This document shows positions 25,967 through 36,699 of a stretch of DNA of 64,000 bases, in pieces; position 1 is the first letter of the stretch, and every line of letters begins with the position of its first letter. Source of the stretch: Acidobacteriota bacterium. GTDB taxonomy: Bacteria > Acidobacteriota > Terriglobia > Acidiferrales > UBA7541. The notes below the pieces were generated by a model that had not been told where the DNA came from, did not search any database, and saw nothing but the letters and a program-made list of their open reading frames with translations. The stretch spans positions 95,023 to 159,022 of the forward strand of contig JABCZN010000011.1 in the NCBI GenBank assembly GCA_013289665.1. The letters are read 5' to 3'. The position numbers were made by a program, and so were the translations under genes.

Positions 25967-27463
25967 ATGAACTCTGAATGGATGGCTCGGAATCCGCGGG
26001 CTGGGGCGCTTTTGCTGGCGGTGGTAGCGATTTTTGCAGGCGCGGGAATCATTGTGAGTTGCAGCGGGGGCTCCTCCCACACCATGGTCACAGGCATGGG
26101 CACAGTGAACGTGAGCATGAGCGATCCGCCGAGCTGCATGCCCCCCAACGGGCAATTTACGCATGTTTACGTTACGGTGCGCTCGGTCGAGGCCCACATC
26201 AGCGCCACTGCGGATGACAACAGCGCGGGTTGGCAGGAGCTTGCGCCGCAACTGGCCGGCGCGCCCATGCAGATTGATCTGTTTTCCAAGCCGCAGACCA
26301 CCTGCATTCTGGCTCAACTCGGCTCCGCCAGCCTTCCCGCGGGAAGTTACCAGCAAATCCGACTGCTGCTGGTATCGAACGCGCCGGCCGCGAGCGACTC
26401 CATTCCGGCGACCAACGCTTGCGCGGGAAACGGATTCAACTGCGTGGTGCTGGAGGATTCGACCATTCACGAGCTCGAGTTAAGCAGCCAGGCCAACACA
26501 GGTTTGAAAATTCCGCCCGGGCAGATTGTGGGCGGGCCGCTGCAGGTGACCGCGGGCCAAAGCGTGGACCTGAACATTGATTTCAACGCCTGCGCTTCGA
26601 TTGTGCGGGAAGGCAACGGGAAGTTCCGCCTGAAGCCGACGCTTACGGCCGGGCAGGTCAGCGCGAATAACTCGGGCATCACCGGCAAGGTGGTGGATTC
26701 CGGTACCGGCGCTCCGATTTCAGGCAGCGTCCAGGTGGCGATCGAGCAGCCGGACCCGACTGGCGTTGACCGCATCCTGATGCAGACAGTGGCGGACAGC
26801 AATGGCAACTTCGACTTCTGTCCCTTGCCAACGGGAATGTTCGACATCGTTGTGGTAGCCATCGGCCCGACGAACATGCCTTATAACGCGACGGCGGTTC
26901 TGAACGTTCCGAACGGAACGAATCTCGGAACCATCCCGTTGATCGCCGAAGTTGCCGCCGCGGCGCCCGCGGTATTCCAGGGATTTGTGACCGCCACGAA
27001 CGGCGCGGCGGCCGGAACGATCGACGTCAGCTTGTCCGCGCTGCAGACGGCGCCAACTGGAGCGACGACGACTCTCCAGATCACGATTCCCTTGCAGACC
27101 ATTCCGGCGACGAATACCACGCCGGAGGTGGATTCGACAGGCCTCGTTTCGGTTTCTGCCGGCACCAGCTGCCTCACCGGAGCACCGGTGAAGGCAAATT
27201 GCGCGCAGTACACGCTGGTGGTTCCGGCAAGCAATCCGAGCGTGGGAATTTTCTCCTCTTCCGGAACCACGTATTCGACTCCGGCGGCCGGGGTTGTGCT
27301 CTTTACGGTTGATGCCAGGGCGGCTGTTCCCTTGAGTGGTGGAACGGCTGATTGCTCGCCGTCCGAACAGATGGTATCGAAGGACTCAACCGCAGCGGCC
27401 TTGAAAGCCCTTCCTGCCACGACCACCAACGTTGCGGAGATTGATTTTAGCGGCTGCATGTAA
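25967..27463 (+). CDS. DUF4382 lipoprotein with carboxypeptidase-like domain
   Basis: A 498-residue protein. The N-terminus has a lipoprotein signal peptide with lipobox-like IIVSC (Cys about residue 35). A DUF4382 domain follows (about 45-215: GTVNVSMSDPPSC, VYVTVRSVEAHIS, AGSYQQIRLLLV). Next is a carboxypeptidase-regulatory-like beta-sandwich (about 230-320: GITGKVVDSGTGAPISGSV, DSNGNFDFCPLPTG), then Ala/Thr/Pro-rich beta segments. These are surface proteins common in Acidobacteriota, with unknown function. AGGAG lies 8 nt before ATG 25967; the frame is open further upstream but has no better start. Confidence 0.82.
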   Translation: MNSEWMARNPRAGALLLAVVAIFAGAGIIVSCSGGSSHTMVTGMGTVNVSMSDPPSCMPPNGQFTHVYVTVRSVEAHISATADDNSAGWQELAPQLAGAPMQIDLFSKPQTTCILAQLGSASLPAGSYQQIRLLLVSNAPAASDSIPATNACAGNGFNCVVLEDSTIHELELSSQANTGLKIPPGQIVGGPLQVTAGQSVDLNIDFNACASIVREGNGKFRLKPTLTAGQVSANNSGITGKVVDSGTGAPISGSVQVAIEQPDPTGVDRILMQTVADSNGNFDFCPLPTGMFDIVVVAIGPTNMPYNATAVLNVPNGTNLGTIPLIAEVAAAAPAVFQGFVTATNGAAAGTIDVSLSALQTAPTGATTTLQITIPLQTIPATNTTPEVDSTGLVSVSAGTSCLTGAPVKANCAQYTLVVPASNPSVGIFSSSGTTYSTPAAGVVLFTVDARAAVPLSGGTADCSPSEQMVSKDSTAAALKALPATTTNVAEIDFSGCM

Positions 27464-27464
27464 T

Positions 27465-27500
27465 AACGAGGCCAGCGCCCAGCCGCCGGCTCGTTTCTTT
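27465..27500 (+). terminator. Probable intrinsic terminator after DUF4382 gene
   Basis: AACGAG pairs with CTCGTT around a GC-rich loop, followed by TCTTTT. It lies two bases after the gene's stop codon. Confidence 0.45.
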
Positions 27501-27644
27501 TAAACCAGTGGAGTTCTGAAGCCCGGATCACCTGTACCAGGGACCTGTTCAATCTTGCGACACACGAGGTGGAGCGCGTTTTGCGGACCGTATCGTGAAG
27601 CAGTACGGTGAAATGTAAGCCCCTCAATACTCAAGGAGAGAAAA

Positions 27645-28091
27645 ATGAAGCTGGCAAGATGGATGGTTGGCGGAGCGCTCGCATGTTGCCTGGTTTTTGG
27701 CCAGAACGCGCTGGCGCAGGGCAACAGCGAAGGTCATGGACACGGCAAAGGTCACGACAAGCACGGCGACGACGAGGGAGACAACGACCAGGGCTACTAC
27801 CACGGCCACGAAAAAGATATCCATAACTGGTACGGCGAGCACAGCGGCAATCTTCCTCCGGGCCTCGCAAGGAAAGATCGCCTGCCACCGGGACTTGAAA
27901 AGCAACTGGTGCGCCGCAATACGTTGCCTCCCGGATTGCAGAACAAGATTCAGCCCTGCCCGCCGGAACTGGTTCGCTACTTGCCGCCGCCTCCGCCCGA
28001 TTGCGCGAACGTCCTGATCGGCGGCCACATCGTGCTGCTGAATCGCAGGACCAATGTGGTCGTGGACTTCGTGCACGTGGAGTTGTTCTAA
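27645..28091 (+). CDS. Secreted His/Asp-rich LPPGL-repeat protein
   Basis: A 148-residue secreted protein. After the signal peptide (about 1-25) comes a His/Gly/Asp-rich tract (about 26-65, e.g. HGHGKGHDKHGDDEG) suited to binding divalent metal. Three LPPGL repeats follow (residues about 70-105), then a Pro-rich segment and a hydrophobic beta C-terminus (IVLLNRRTNVVVDFVHV). The LPPGL repeat with RcnB-like C-terminus is a known family of periplasmic small proteins without assigned function. A purine-rich GGAGAG lies upstream of the ATG. Confidence 0.75.
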   Translation: MKLARWMVGGALACCLVFGQNALAQGNSEGHGHGKGHDKHGDDEGDNDQGYYHGHEKDIHNWYGEHSGNLPPGLARKDRLPPGLEKQLVRRNTLPPGLQNKIQPCPPELVRYLPPPPPDCANVLIGGHIVLLNRRTNVVVDFVHVELF

Positions 28092-28098
28092 GCAATCC

Positions 28099-28193
28099 TG
28101 TAGCTCGCCCCTTTAGGGGTGAGGGTTTCCACCGCGCCAGCGAAATCGCTTCGTCAGAGCGAAAACCCTCTGGCCTAGAAGGCCTGAGCTACA
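28099..28193. repeat. Palindromic intergenic repeat, copy 2
   Basis: Perfect 8-bp terminal inverted repeat TGTAGCTC/GAGCTACA, with inner GCCCCTTTAGGGG hairpin and GAGGGTTT ... AAAACCCTC pairing. Same organisation as the copy at 22003-22115, with a variable middle. It lies between the LPPGL gene and the RND operon's 3' end. Confidence 0.75.
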
Positions 28194-28199
28194 GTTGGA

Positions 28200-31100
28200 T
28201 TAATCGTCGGAGTGCGCGGGAACTGGTGTTGCGGTCGGGCGGCGGAAGGAAGTCCGCAAATACGCTTGCAGCCGGTCCATGTAGATGTACACGACCGGTG
28301 TTGTGAACAGCGTGAGCATCTGGCTCAGAATCAGCCCGCCAACGATGGTGATGCCGAGGGGCTTGCGAATTTCCGAGCCGGCGCCGGTGCCGAGCGCTAG
28401 CGGCAAGGCCCCGAACATCGCCGCCATGGTGGTCATCATGATCGGGCGGAAGCGCATCAGTGCCGCGCGGTAAATCGCCTGGTCCGGCGGAGTGTCCTCT
28501 TCCCTTTCCACCTGCACTGCAAAATCGATCATCAGAATCGCATTTTTTTTGACGATGCCGATCAGCAGAATGATTCCGATAATCGCGATGATGCTCAAAT
28601 CCATTTTCATCAGTTGCAGCGCCAGCAGCGCGCCGATGCCCGCCGAAGGAATTGTGGAAACGATGGTCACCGGGTGGATGAAGCTTTCATAAAGAATGCC
28701 GAGAACGATATACACGGCGGCGAGCGCGGCCAGAAGCCAGATCCACTGATCCTTCAACGAGTCCTGGAAGGCCTGCGCCGTCCCCTGGAAAGTAGCGTGC
28801 ACAGTGTTGGGCACGCCGAGTTGCATCATCGCCTGCTGGATGTGCTCCACCGCCGGGCCGAGCGAAGCGCCCTGGGCCAGATTGAACGAAATTGTAATCG
28901 CCGGGAAAATTCCCTGGTGATTCACGGAGAGAGCGGTGTTGGAGTGCTCGTAGTGCGCGAAAGAGCTAAGCGGCACCAGCTTTCCGGTGTTTGACGGCAC
29001 GTAGATATATTTCAAGCCGTCGGGATTTTCCTGGTAGTTTGGCGCGACTTCGAGAACCACGTGATATTGGTTCAGCCCCTTGTAGATCGTGGAGACTTGC
29101 CGCTGGCCGAAGGAATCGCCCAGTGCATTGTCAATATCCTGGACGGAGATACCGAGGCGCCCGGCCGTATCCCGGTCGATGGACAAATAGGATTGCAGGC
29201 CCTTGTCCTGCTGGTCGGAATTGATGTCCCGCAACTCGGGAACCTGCCTCATCCGCGCCATAATGACCGGCGCCCAGTGATAGAGATCCTCCAGATTGTC
29301 CGCCTGCAACGTGTATTGATACTGCGCGCCGCCGAAACGCCCGCCGACGGACACGTCCTGCACGGATTGGAAGAAGAGCGAAGCTCCGGGAATTCCCGCG
29401 GTCTTTTTCCGCAGCCGCGCAATCACCTGGTCGGCATTGATCTTGCGCTCGGCGATGGGTTTTAGCTGGGCGAACATGCGCGCCGTGCTGGTACCGTTGC
29501 CCCCGCCGGTGAAGGAAGTCACTGTATCAATCGCCGGATCCTGCTCCACGATATCGGAGAAAGCGCGCATCTTTTTGGACATCTCGACGAAGGAAGTGTC
29601 CTGATCCGCCTGGATGAAGCCGGCGATGCGCCCGGTATCCTGCTGCGGGAAAAATCCCTTGTTGACGTGGCCGAACATGTAAACGCTGAGCGCGGCGGTA
29701 AGAATCGTCACGCAAAGAATCAGCGGTTGCTGGCTTAGCACCCAGCGCAGCGCGTGGTCGTAGCCTTTCAGCATTCCGTTGAACGCGCCCTCGGAAATGC
29801 GGTAGGCCAGGCCGTGTTTTTTGTCGACGTCGTGGCGCAGGAATCGCGCGCATAGCATCGGCGTGGTAGTCAGAGAAACAAACATGGACACGGCGATCGC
29901 GACGCTGAGGGTGACCGCAAATTCGCGGAAAAGGCGGCCCACGATTCCGCCCAACATCAGGATCGGAATGAACACAGCCACCAGCGAAGCGCTCATGGAG
30001 AGCACCGTGAAACCGATTTCACTCGCGCCTTTCATCGTCGCCGCATACGCGGGCATTCCCGATTCCATGTGCCGGGCGATGTTTTCGATCACGACGATCG
30101 CGTCATCCACCACGAAACCGGTGGAGATGGTCAGCGCCATCAGCGACAAATTGTCCAAGCTGTAGCCGAGGAGGTACATCACGCCGAACGTTCCGACAAG
30201 GGACAATGGGACGGCGACGCTCGGGATCACCGTCGCCCAATAATTTCGCAGGAACGCGAACACCACCAGGATCACCAGGATGATGGAAATGATCATGGTG
30301 CGTTCGACTTCGTGCACGGAGGCGCGAATCACCAGCGTACGGTCAATCACCACATCCAGTTTCAGTGATGGCGAAATCGAAGAACGCAGCCACGGCAGGT
30401 TCGCTTTCACTTTGTCCGCCGTCTCGATCATGTTCGCGCCCGGTTGGCGAAAGATCCCAATGATCACGCCGGGCTTCCCGCCGGGGAGCCCCAGGTTATG
30501 GATGTCTTCGACGGAGTCGACCACCGTGGCGATGTCCACCAGACGGACGGTCGCGCCGGCGTGGCCACCGATGATCAATGGCTCGTACTCGTAAGCCTTG
30601 AAAAGTTGGTCGGAATCAGAAACCGAAAAGGTGCGGTCCTTATCCGAAAGCGCGCCCTTGGCGAGATTCGAGTTGGACGATTGCAGCGCCTTGCGCACCT
30701 GCTCTAGGCTGATGCCATAGCTGTTGAGCTGCTGCGGGTTCACCTGGACGCGGACCGCAGGACTCGAAGAGCCCCACACGAAAACCTGCCCGACACCATC
30801 CACCTGAGACAATTTTTGCGCCACGACGGAATCCGCCGCGTCGTAAATCTGGGCGATCGGAATCGTGTCGGAAACCAGCGAGAGCAGCAAAACCGGCGAG
30901 TCGGCGGAGTTTACCTTGCGATACGTAGGTTGGCTGGGCAGGTCCGCCGGAAGCTGGCTGCGCGCCGCGTTGATGGCGGCTTCCACATCGCGCGCGGCGG
31001 CATTGATGTCGCGATTCAGATCGAATTGCAGGGCGATGCCGGTGTTGCCGAGCGTGGAGGTCGAGGTCATCTGCGTGACGCCGGCGATGCGGCCGAACTG

Positions 31101-31319
31101 GCGCTCGAGCGGGGTGGCGACGGCCGACGCCATTGTTTCGGGGCTGGCGCCGGGCAGGCTTGCGCCGATACCGATGGTCGGCAGGTCCACCTGCGGCAGC
31201 GGCGCAACGGGCAAGAAGCGGAATGCGATCGCACCGGAAAGAAAAATCGCGATGGTGACCAGCGAGGTCGCCACCGGCCTGCGGACAAACGGAGCGGAGA
31301 AGTTGGACTGGAAATTCAC
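28200..31319 (-). CDS. mdtC: RND multidrug efflux pump subunit (MdtC-like)
   Basis: A 1039-residue inner-membrane RND transporter (HAE1 family) with 12 transmembrane helices in two repeats, each with a large periplasmic loop. RND signatures visible: FVRRPVATSLVTIAIFLSG at the N-terminus, [16 protein letters not shown] with the paired Asp of the proton relay in TM4, and [14 protein letters not shown] in TM11. The start is GTG at 31319, three bases after the previous gene's stop. Two tandem different RND subunits after one adaptor is the MdtABC/MuxABC pattern, where the pump is a heterotrimer. No outer-membrane factor gene is adjacent. Confidence 0.9.
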   Translation of the reverse strand: MNFQSNFSAPFVRRPVATSLVTIAIFLSGAIAFRFLPVAPLPQVDLPTIGIGASLPGASPETMASAVATPLERQFGRIAGVTQMTSTSTLGNTGIALQFDLNRDINAAARDVEAAINAARSQLPADLPSQPTYRKVNSADSPVLLLSLVSDTIPIAQIYDAADSVVAQKLSQVDGVGQVFVWGSSSPAVRVQVNPQQLNSYGISLEQVRKALQSSNSNLAKGALSDKDRTFSVSDSDQLFKAYEYEPLIIGGHAGATVRLVDIATVVDSVEDIHNLGLPGGKPGVIIGIFRQPGANMIETADKVKANLPWLRSSISPSLKLDVVIDRTLVIRASVHEVERTMIISIILVILVVFAFLRNYWATVIPSVAVPLSLVGTFGVMYLLGYSLDNLSLMALTISTGFVVDDAIVVIENIARHMESGMPAYAATMKGASEIGFTVLSMSASLVAVFIPILMLGGIVGRLFREFAVTLSVAIAVSMFVSLTTTPMLCARFLRHDVDKKHGLAYRISEGAFNGMLKGYDHALRWVLSQQPLILCVTILTAALSVYMFGHVNKGFFPQQDTGRIAGFIQADQDTSFVEMSKKMRAFSDIVEQDPAIDTVTSFTGGGNGTSTARMFAQLKPIAERKINADQVIARLRKKTAGIPGASLFFQSVQDVSVGGRFGGAQYQYTLQADNLEDLYHWAPVIMARMRQVPELRDINSDQQDKGLQSYLSIDRDTAGRLGISVQDIDNALGDSFGQRQVSTIYKGLNQYHVVLEVAPNYQENPDGLKYIYVPSNTGKLVPLSSFAHYEHSNTALSVNHQGIFPAITISFNLAQGASLGPAVEHIQQAMMQLGVPNTVHATFQGTAQAFQDSLKDQWIWLLAALAAVYIVLGILYESFIHPVTIVSTIPSAGIGALLALQLMKMDLSIIAIIGIILLIGIVKKNAILMIDFAVQVEREEDTPPDQAIYRAALMRFRPIMMTTMAAMFGALPLALGTGAGSEIRKPLGITIVGGLILSQMLTLFTTPVVYIYMDRLQAYLRTSFRRPTATPVPAHSDD

Positions 31320-31322
31320 GTC

Positions 31323-34300
31323 CTAGTCTCCTGTGGCCGGCTCGTCGACTGGATTCGTGACTCCGAGGTGCAGGCGGTTGGCGAGCCAGTCGAAGGCCAG
31401 GTAAACAACTGGCGTGGTGTAGAGCGTCAACAGTTGGCTCAGGATCAGTCCGCCGACGATGGTGATTCCGAGTGGCCGGCGCAGTTCCGAGCCCACGCCT
31501 TGCCCCAACGCCAGTGGAAGTCCGCCGAGCAGCGCCGCCATCGTGGTCATCATGATGGGGCGGAAACGCAGCAGGCACGCTTCGTAAATTGCATCGAGCG
31601 GCGCCTTGCCGTGCTCGCGCTCCGCTTCGAGCGCGAAGTCAATCATCATGATGGCGTTTTTCTTGACGATGCCGATCAACAGGATGATGCCAATCAGGGC
31701 AATGATGCTGAATTCCGTGCGGCAAAGCATCAGCGCGAGGATGGCGCCTACGCCCGCAGAGGGCAGCGTGGACAGAATCGTTATGGGGTGAATATAGCTC
31801 TCGTAGAGAATCCCAAGCACGATATACACGGTCACCAAGGCCGCCAGAATGAGCAGCGGCTCATTCGATACGGAACGCAAGAACGCCGCGGCGGTGCCCT
31901 GGAACGTGGCTTGGATGCTCGGCGGCATGTGGATATCCTGCCGTGCCTGATCAATTTCCGCGGTCGCTCCGCCGAGGGACGCGCCCGGCGCCAGGTTGAA
32001 CGAAATCGTCACCACGGGAAATTGTCCCTGGTGATTGATGGCGAGCGATGATGTTCCGGCCTCAAACCGCGTGAATGCGCTCAGCGGCACCTGTTGCCCG
32101 GTGGACGAGCGCACGTAAATATCCTTCAAAGCAGCGGGATTTTGCCGAAAGCTCTTGGCCACTTCCATCACCACGTGATACTGGTTCAGCTGCGTGAAGA
32201 TCGTGGAGACCTGCCGCTGGCCGAAGGCGTCATAGAGCGTGTTGTCAATGTCGGCGGGCAAAATGCCCAGGCGCGAAGCGGTGTCGCGGTCGATCGTTAG
32301 GGTGGCCAGCAGGCCATCGTCTAACTGGTCGGTGGCGACGTCACGCAAATCCGGAAGCGCCTTCAGCTTCTCCACAAATTTCGGCGTCCAGTAGGCGAGT
32401 TCCTTGGGGTCCACATCTTCCAGCGAATATTGAAACTGGGTGCGCGAGACGCGGTCCTCCACCGTTAAATCCTGGACCGGCTGCATAAAAAGGGTGATTC
32501 CGTCCACTTTGGCAATCGCGGGTTGCAGCCGGCGAATCACTTCGGACGCACTCAGCTTTCGCTCCTCGAGAGGTTTCAGATTGATCTGGATGCGCCCGCT
32601 GTTGAGCGTGGCGTTGGTACCATCGATGCCGATGAACGAAGAGAGGCTCTCGACCGCCGGATCCTGCAGGATCACGTCGGCCAGCGCGCGTTGCCGCGCG
32701 GTCATCGCAGCGAAGGAAACATTTTGCGGCGCTTCAGAAACGCCGAGGAGTACGCCGGTGTCTTGCACCGGAAAAAATCCTTTGGGTACATAGATGTACA
32801 GCAGGATGGTGCCGACCAGGGTGCCGATGGTCACCAGCAGCGTGATGGTGCGGAAGCGAAGCACCACTTCGAGCGTGCGCCCGTAGAACGCGATGACGTC
32901 GTTGAAGAGCTTTTCCGATTTGCGGTAAAACCACGTCTGCTCGTTTTCCGGCTCGTGCCGCAGCAGCTTCGCGCACATCATCGGCGTCAGGGTCAGGGAA
33001 ACCACCGCCGAGACGAGAATCGTCACCGCCAGGGTGACTGCAAACTCCCGGAACAACCGCCCCACGATGTCGCCCATGAACAGCAGCGGAATCAGCACGG
33101 CAATCAACGACACCGTCAGCGACACGATGGTGAACCCGATCTGCTCCGAACCTTTCAGCGCAGCCTGCAGCGGGGAATCGCCGCTTTCCAGGTACCGGCT
33201 GATGTTTTCGATCATTACGATCGCGTCGTCCACCACGAAGCCCGTGGAAATGGTCAGCGCCATCAGCGAAAGATTGTTCAGCGAATAGCCCAGCAGGTAC
33301 ATCACGCCGAACGTGCCGACGATCGAGAGCGGCACCGCGATACTCGGGATCACCGTGGCGCGCACGCTGCGCAGGAAGAGGAAAATCACCATCACCACCA
33401 GCGCGATCGTGAGTAGCAAGGTGTACTGCACATCGGCAACGGAAGCGCGGATGGTGGTGGTGCGGTCGGTTAGGATTTCGACGTGCACCGAGGCCGGCAA
33501 CGCCGCCTGCAATTGCGGCAGTATTTTCTTCACGCGGTCAACGACGCTGATGATGTTCGCGCCGGGCTGGCGTTGAATATTCAAAATCACCGCAGGTTGC
33601 TTGTTGGCCCACGCCGCCTGCTTTTCGTTTTCGGCGCTGTCAATCGCGGTGGCGACATCGGTCAGCCGGACCGGCGCGCCATTGCGAAACGCCACGATAA
33701 TCGAGTTGTAGCCCTCGCTTGAAAGCAACTGATCGTTGGCGCCGATGGTGAACGCCTGATGCTGTCCGTCGAACGTGCCCTTGGCCTGGTCAATGTTGGC
33801 GTTGGCCAGCGCCGTCCGCAAGTCTTCCAGGCTTAATCCATACGAAGCAAGCGCGGTGGGATTCGCTTGCACGCGCACCGCGGGGCGCTGGCCGCCGCTG
33901 ATGCTCACGAGTCCTACGCCCGAAAGCTGTGATATTTTCTGCGCCAGCGTGGTGTCCGCCAGGTCTTCCACTTTGACGAGTGGCAGAGTGGGAGAAGTGA
34001 TCGCAAGCGTGAGGATGGGCGCGTCGGCGGGATTCACCTTGCTGTAGATCGGAGGATTTGGCAGCCCCGTCGGCAAAAGATTGGAAGCGCCGTTGATTTC
34101 CGCCTGCACTTCCTGCTCGGCCACGTCAATGTTCAAGTCCAGATTGAATTGCAGGGTGATGACGGAGCTTCCAAACGAACTGGTCGAGGTCATCTGCAAC
34201 AGGCCGGGGATTTGCCCGAAGTTGCGTTCAAGCGGCGCGGTGACCGACGACGCCATCACATCCGGGCTGGCGCCAGGATAAAACGTTTGCACCTGAATGG

Positions 34301-34430
34301 TCGGGTAGTCCACCTGCGGCAGCGCGGAAACGGGCAACTGGCGATACGCCACCAGTCCCACCAGAATCACGCCCACCATCAGCAGCGTGGTTGCAACGGG
34401 CCGCAGAATAAACGGCCGCGAGGGATTCAT
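31323..34430 (-). CDS. mdtB: RND multidrug efflux pump subunit (MdtB-like)
   Basis: A 1035-residue RND transporter paralogous to its downstream neighbour. The N-terminus ([19 protein letters not shown]), the proton-relay helix ([15 protein letters not shown]), and [18 protein letters not shown] are all typical. Its ATG overlaps the stop of the adaptor gene (ATGA). In E. coli MdtBC the two subunits have different jobs, MdtB supporting proton transport and MdtC the drug path or the reverse; which is which here cannot be judged, so the B/C labels follow gene order. Confidence 0.9.
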   Translation of the reverse strand: MNPSRPFILRPVATTLLMVGVILVGLVAYRQLPVSALPQVDYPTIQVQTFYPGASPDVMASSVTAPLERNFGQIPGLLQMTSTSSFGSSVITLQFNLDLNIDVAEQEVQAEINGASNLLPTGLPNPPIYSKVNPADAPILTLAITSPTLPLVKVEDLADTTLAQKISQLSGVGLVSISGGQRPAVRVQANPTALASYGLSLEDLRTALANANIDQAKGTFDGQHQAFTIGANDQLLSSEGYNSIIVAFRNGAPVRLTDVATAIDSAENEKQAAWANKQPAVILNIQRQPGANIISVVDRVKKILPQLQAALPASVHVEILTDRTTTIRASVADVQYTLLLTIALVVMVIFLFLRSVRATVIPSIAVPLSIVGTFGVMYLLGYSLNNLSLMALTISTGFVVDDAIVMIENISRYLESGDSPLQAALKGSEQIGFTIVSLTVSLIAVLIPLLFMGDIVGRLFREFAVTLAVTILVSAVVSLTLTPMMCAKLLRHEPENEQTWFYRKSEKLFNDVIAFYGRTLEVVLRFRTITLLVTIGTLVGTILLYIYVPKGFFPVQDTGVLLGVSEAPQNVSFAAMTARQRALADVILQDPAVESLSSFIGIDGTNATLNSGRIQINLKPLEERKLSASEVIRRLQPAIAKVDGITLFMQPVQDLTVEDRVSRTQFQYSLEDVDPKELAYWTPKFVEKLKALPDLRDVATDQLDDGLLATLTIDRDTASRLGILPADIDNTLYDAFGQRQVSTIFTQLNQYHVVMEVAKSFRQNPAALKDIYVRSSTGQQVPLSAFTRFEAGTSSLAINHQGQFPVVTISFNLAPGASLGGATAEIDQARQDIHMPPSIQATFQGTAAAFLRSVSNEPLLILAALVTVYIVLGILYESYIHPITILSTLPSAGVGAILALMLCRTEFSIIALIGIILLIGIVKKNAIMMIDFALEAEREHGKAPLDAIYEACLLRFRPIMMTTMAALLGGLPLALGQGVGSELRRPLGITIVGGLILSQLLTLYTTPVVYLAFDWLANRLHLGVTNPVDEPATGD

Positions 34431-35752
34431 CGCGCAGGTCCCCCCGCGGGAGAAGCAAACGGAGAGTTCGCTGTTGCGGCAGCGCTTTTGCCAGCGGGCG
34501 CGGCTGGTCCGCTCGATTGCCGCGGTTCAACCTTGCTGCCGTCCTGCAATTTGTCCTGGCCGTCGGTGACCACGACGTCGCCGGGAGCCAGGCCGGAGGA
34601 AATACCGGTTATATTTCCGTTCGCCTCGGCGAGCGTAACGGCGTGGATTTTCACCTTGCTGTCGGTTCCAACCGCGAATACGTAAGTGCCCTGCGGGCCG
34701 CGCAGAATCGCGGTTGTCGGCACCAGCACCACGTTTTTCTTCGTGTCCACCAGCAGGTGCACGTTCACAAACTGGTTGGGAAACAGCTCATTCTTCGTAT
34801 TGTCAAAAACCGCTTTCAGCTTGTAGGTGCCGGTGGTGGTATCAATCTGGTTGTCGATGGTCAGCAACTTCCCCGCGGCCAGTTTGGTGGTGTTGTCGCG
34901 GTCGTAAGCCTCAACCACGATTGGCGCGCCGTTTTTCATGCGTGCCATCACTTGCGGCAACTGGTCCTGCGGCAGGCTGAAAAGTGTTGCGATCGGCTGC
35001 AACTGGGTGATTACCAGCAATCCGTTGGTGTCGGTGGCGTGCACCATATTCCCCATGTCCACCAGCCGAAGTCCCACGCGCCCGCTAATCGGCGCGGTGA
35101 TATGTGAATACATAATCTGTAGCTTGGCGTTGTCAATCGTCGCGTTGTCTGCCTTGATCGCGCCCTCGAAGGTTCCTACCTGGGCTTGCTGCGTATCCAG
35201 TTGCTGTTTGGGAATGACGCCTTCCTGAAAGAGCAGTTTGAAACGTTCATAATCCACCTGGACGTCCTTTAACTGGGCCTGGTCCTTCGCCAGTTGCCCC
35301 TCGGCCTGCTCCAGTTGCACTTGATAGGGCCGCGGATCAATCTCGACCAGCGCTTGTCCGGCAGTCACATTCTGCCCTTCGACGAAGTTGATCTTGACGA
35401 TCTGCCCGTCCACGCGCGAGCGGACGGTGACCGTGTTGAACGCGGTGACGTTCCCCAAACCATTGAGGAAAACCGGCAAGTCACCCTTGGTTGCCGTTGC
35501 CACCACCACTGGCACGACAAAACTTCCTGGAGCACCCAAAGCCGCCCCGCCTGGTCCCTTGCCTCCAGCTGCCGCGGCGTCGGCCTGGGAATTCCGGCCC
35601 CGGAAATACCAAAATCCGCCAGCCACGATCGCCAGCAAAACAAACCATACCCACCAGCGTTTTTTTGCTGCGCCCTGGGACCCAGGAGAAAAGGTTGTGG
35701 TCGAAGGAGGTGTGCGGGGATCGCGCACATCGACCGATTCAGTAGAAGCCAT
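34427..35752 (-). CDS. mdtA: RND efflux periplasmic adaptor (MdtA-like)
   Basis: A 441-residue membrane-fusion protein. It has an N-terminal anchor (about 32-50), a Gly/Ala linker, then barrel-sandwich hybrid/lipoyl halves around a helical hairpin ([36 protein letters not shown]). A beta-barrel and a membrane-proximal domain follow ([34 protein letters not shown]). It bridges the RND pump to an outer-membrane channel. It is first in the operon with AGGAG upstream of the ATG. Confidence 0.9.
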   Translation of the reverse strand: MASTESVDVRDPRTPPSTTTFSPGSQGAAKKRWWVWFVLLAIVAGGFWYFRGRNSQADAAAAGGKGPGGAALGAPGSFVVPVVVATATKGDLPVFLNGLGNVTAFNTVTVRSRVDGQIVKINFVEGQNVTAGQALVEIDPRPYQVQLEQAEGQLAKDQAQLKDVQVDYERFKLLFQEGVIPKQQLDTQQAQVGTFEGAIKADNATIDNAKLQIMYSHITAPISGRVGLRLVDMGNMVHATDTNGLLVITQLQPIATLFSLPQDQLPQVMARMKNGAPIVVEAYDRDNTTKLAAGKLLTIDNQIDTTTGTYKLKAVFDNTKNELFPNQFVNVHLLVDTKKNVVLVPTTAILRGPQGTYVFAVGTDSKVKIHAVTLAEANGNITGISSGLAPGDVVVTDGQDKLQDGSKVEPRQSSGPAAPAGKSAAATANSPFASPAGGPAR

Positions 35753-36070
35753 TCCGTAATACTCCTGTCCGCAATCTCAAATTGAGCTATAGGGTAACGT
35801 CGTTCCGTGGGTTCGCCTGGGACATCAGAAGACGCGTTCCTTTGGTCACTAGCGTATCGGATTCCTTAGTTCACTTCTACATAGGACGCATGGACCCCCA
35901 GTTTCGTTACTCAAATACCGCCTTTGCCTGCCGACTTTCCGGAGCTCAGGCACCTCCGGTGGCTTATGGAAAGACCTGTGCAGAAATTGGGAGGTCGTCG
36001 TACACTAGGCGCACATTTTTCGGCCGGGCCGGACCAGGCAACCTATCCATTGGAGGAGCAAAACAAACTT
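35753..36070. other. Divergent intergenic region, mdtA / cytochrome c
   Basis: About 318 bases with no convincing gene. The mdtA ribosome binding site (AGGAG) lies at its left edge and a GGAGGAG (36053-36059) near the cytochrome start at the right. Promoters for both directions must be here; I do not see strong consensus boxes or clear operators. Confidence 0.45.
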
Positions 36071-36652
36071 ATGTTCAAGGGAATCCTGCTGGGAATAGTC
36101 TTGGGATTCGTATTGGTATTTGTCGGGGCCTACTTCTATTTTGCAAGCGGGCAAGCGCCCGTTACCACCAACTCTCCCGAGATGCCGTTCGAGCGCAAGG
36201 TAGCAAAGTTGGCGCTGCATGCCTATCTTGGCAAAGTGCCCCATGCGAACCCGCCGGTGCCTGTCGACGAAACGAATCTCCTGGCTGGCGCGAAGGTTTA
36301 TAAGGAAAATTGCGCCGTGTGCCACGGCCTCCCCGGCGAGCCTCACAACGCTATCGGGGACGGCATGTTTCCCAAGCCGCCGCTCCTTTTCCGCGGGGTG
36401 GGCGTCACCGACGACGAAACCTGGGAATCGTATACCAAGGTTTCCGGTGGAATCCGCATGACCGGCATGCCCGGCTTCAAGGATCGCCTGAGCGACACGC
36501 AGATGTGGCAGGTCAGTGTGCTGGTGAAAAATGCGGATAAGCTCCTCCCTTCCGTGAAAGCGGAGTTGGCTCCGCCTCCGGGGACAGTCGCACCAGCAGC
36601 TGCGGCGGCTCCCGCCAAGGCAGCGGATTCCGACCACGACCACGTTCACTGA
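36071..36652 (+). CDS. Membrane-anchored c-type cytochrome
   Basis: A 193-residue protein with one N-terminal transmembrane helix (GILLGIVLGFVLVFVGAYFY) and a single class I cytochrome c domain. The heme-attachment site is CAVCHG (about residue 84) and a distal Met is probably in RMTGMPGF. The C-terminus is Ala-rich and ends in a His-rich tail (DSDHDHVH). It should sit on the periplasmic face and transfer single electrons. ATG 36071 directly precedes the hydrophobic helix. The neighbours give no clear partner; the convergent MFS gene ends 47 bases away. Confidence 0.82.
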   Translation: MFKGILLGIVLGFVLVFVGAYFYFASGQAPVTTNSPEMPFERKVAKLALHAYLGKVPHANPPVPVDETNLLAGAKVYKENCAVCHGLPGEPHNAIGDGMFPKPPLLFRGVGVTDDETWESYTKVSGGIRMTGMPGFKDRLSDTQMWQVSVLVKNADKLLPSVKAELAPPPGTVAPAAAAAPAKAADSDHDHVH

Positions 36653-36699
36653 TTCGAGTTTTGAAATTTTCTGTGATTTAAACAGAATGTTGGCGACTG

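Noticed and set aside
30816..32051. Plus-strand frame antisense to the RND genes
   Set aside because: Asp/Arg/Gln-rich shadow of the mdtB/mdtC sequence.
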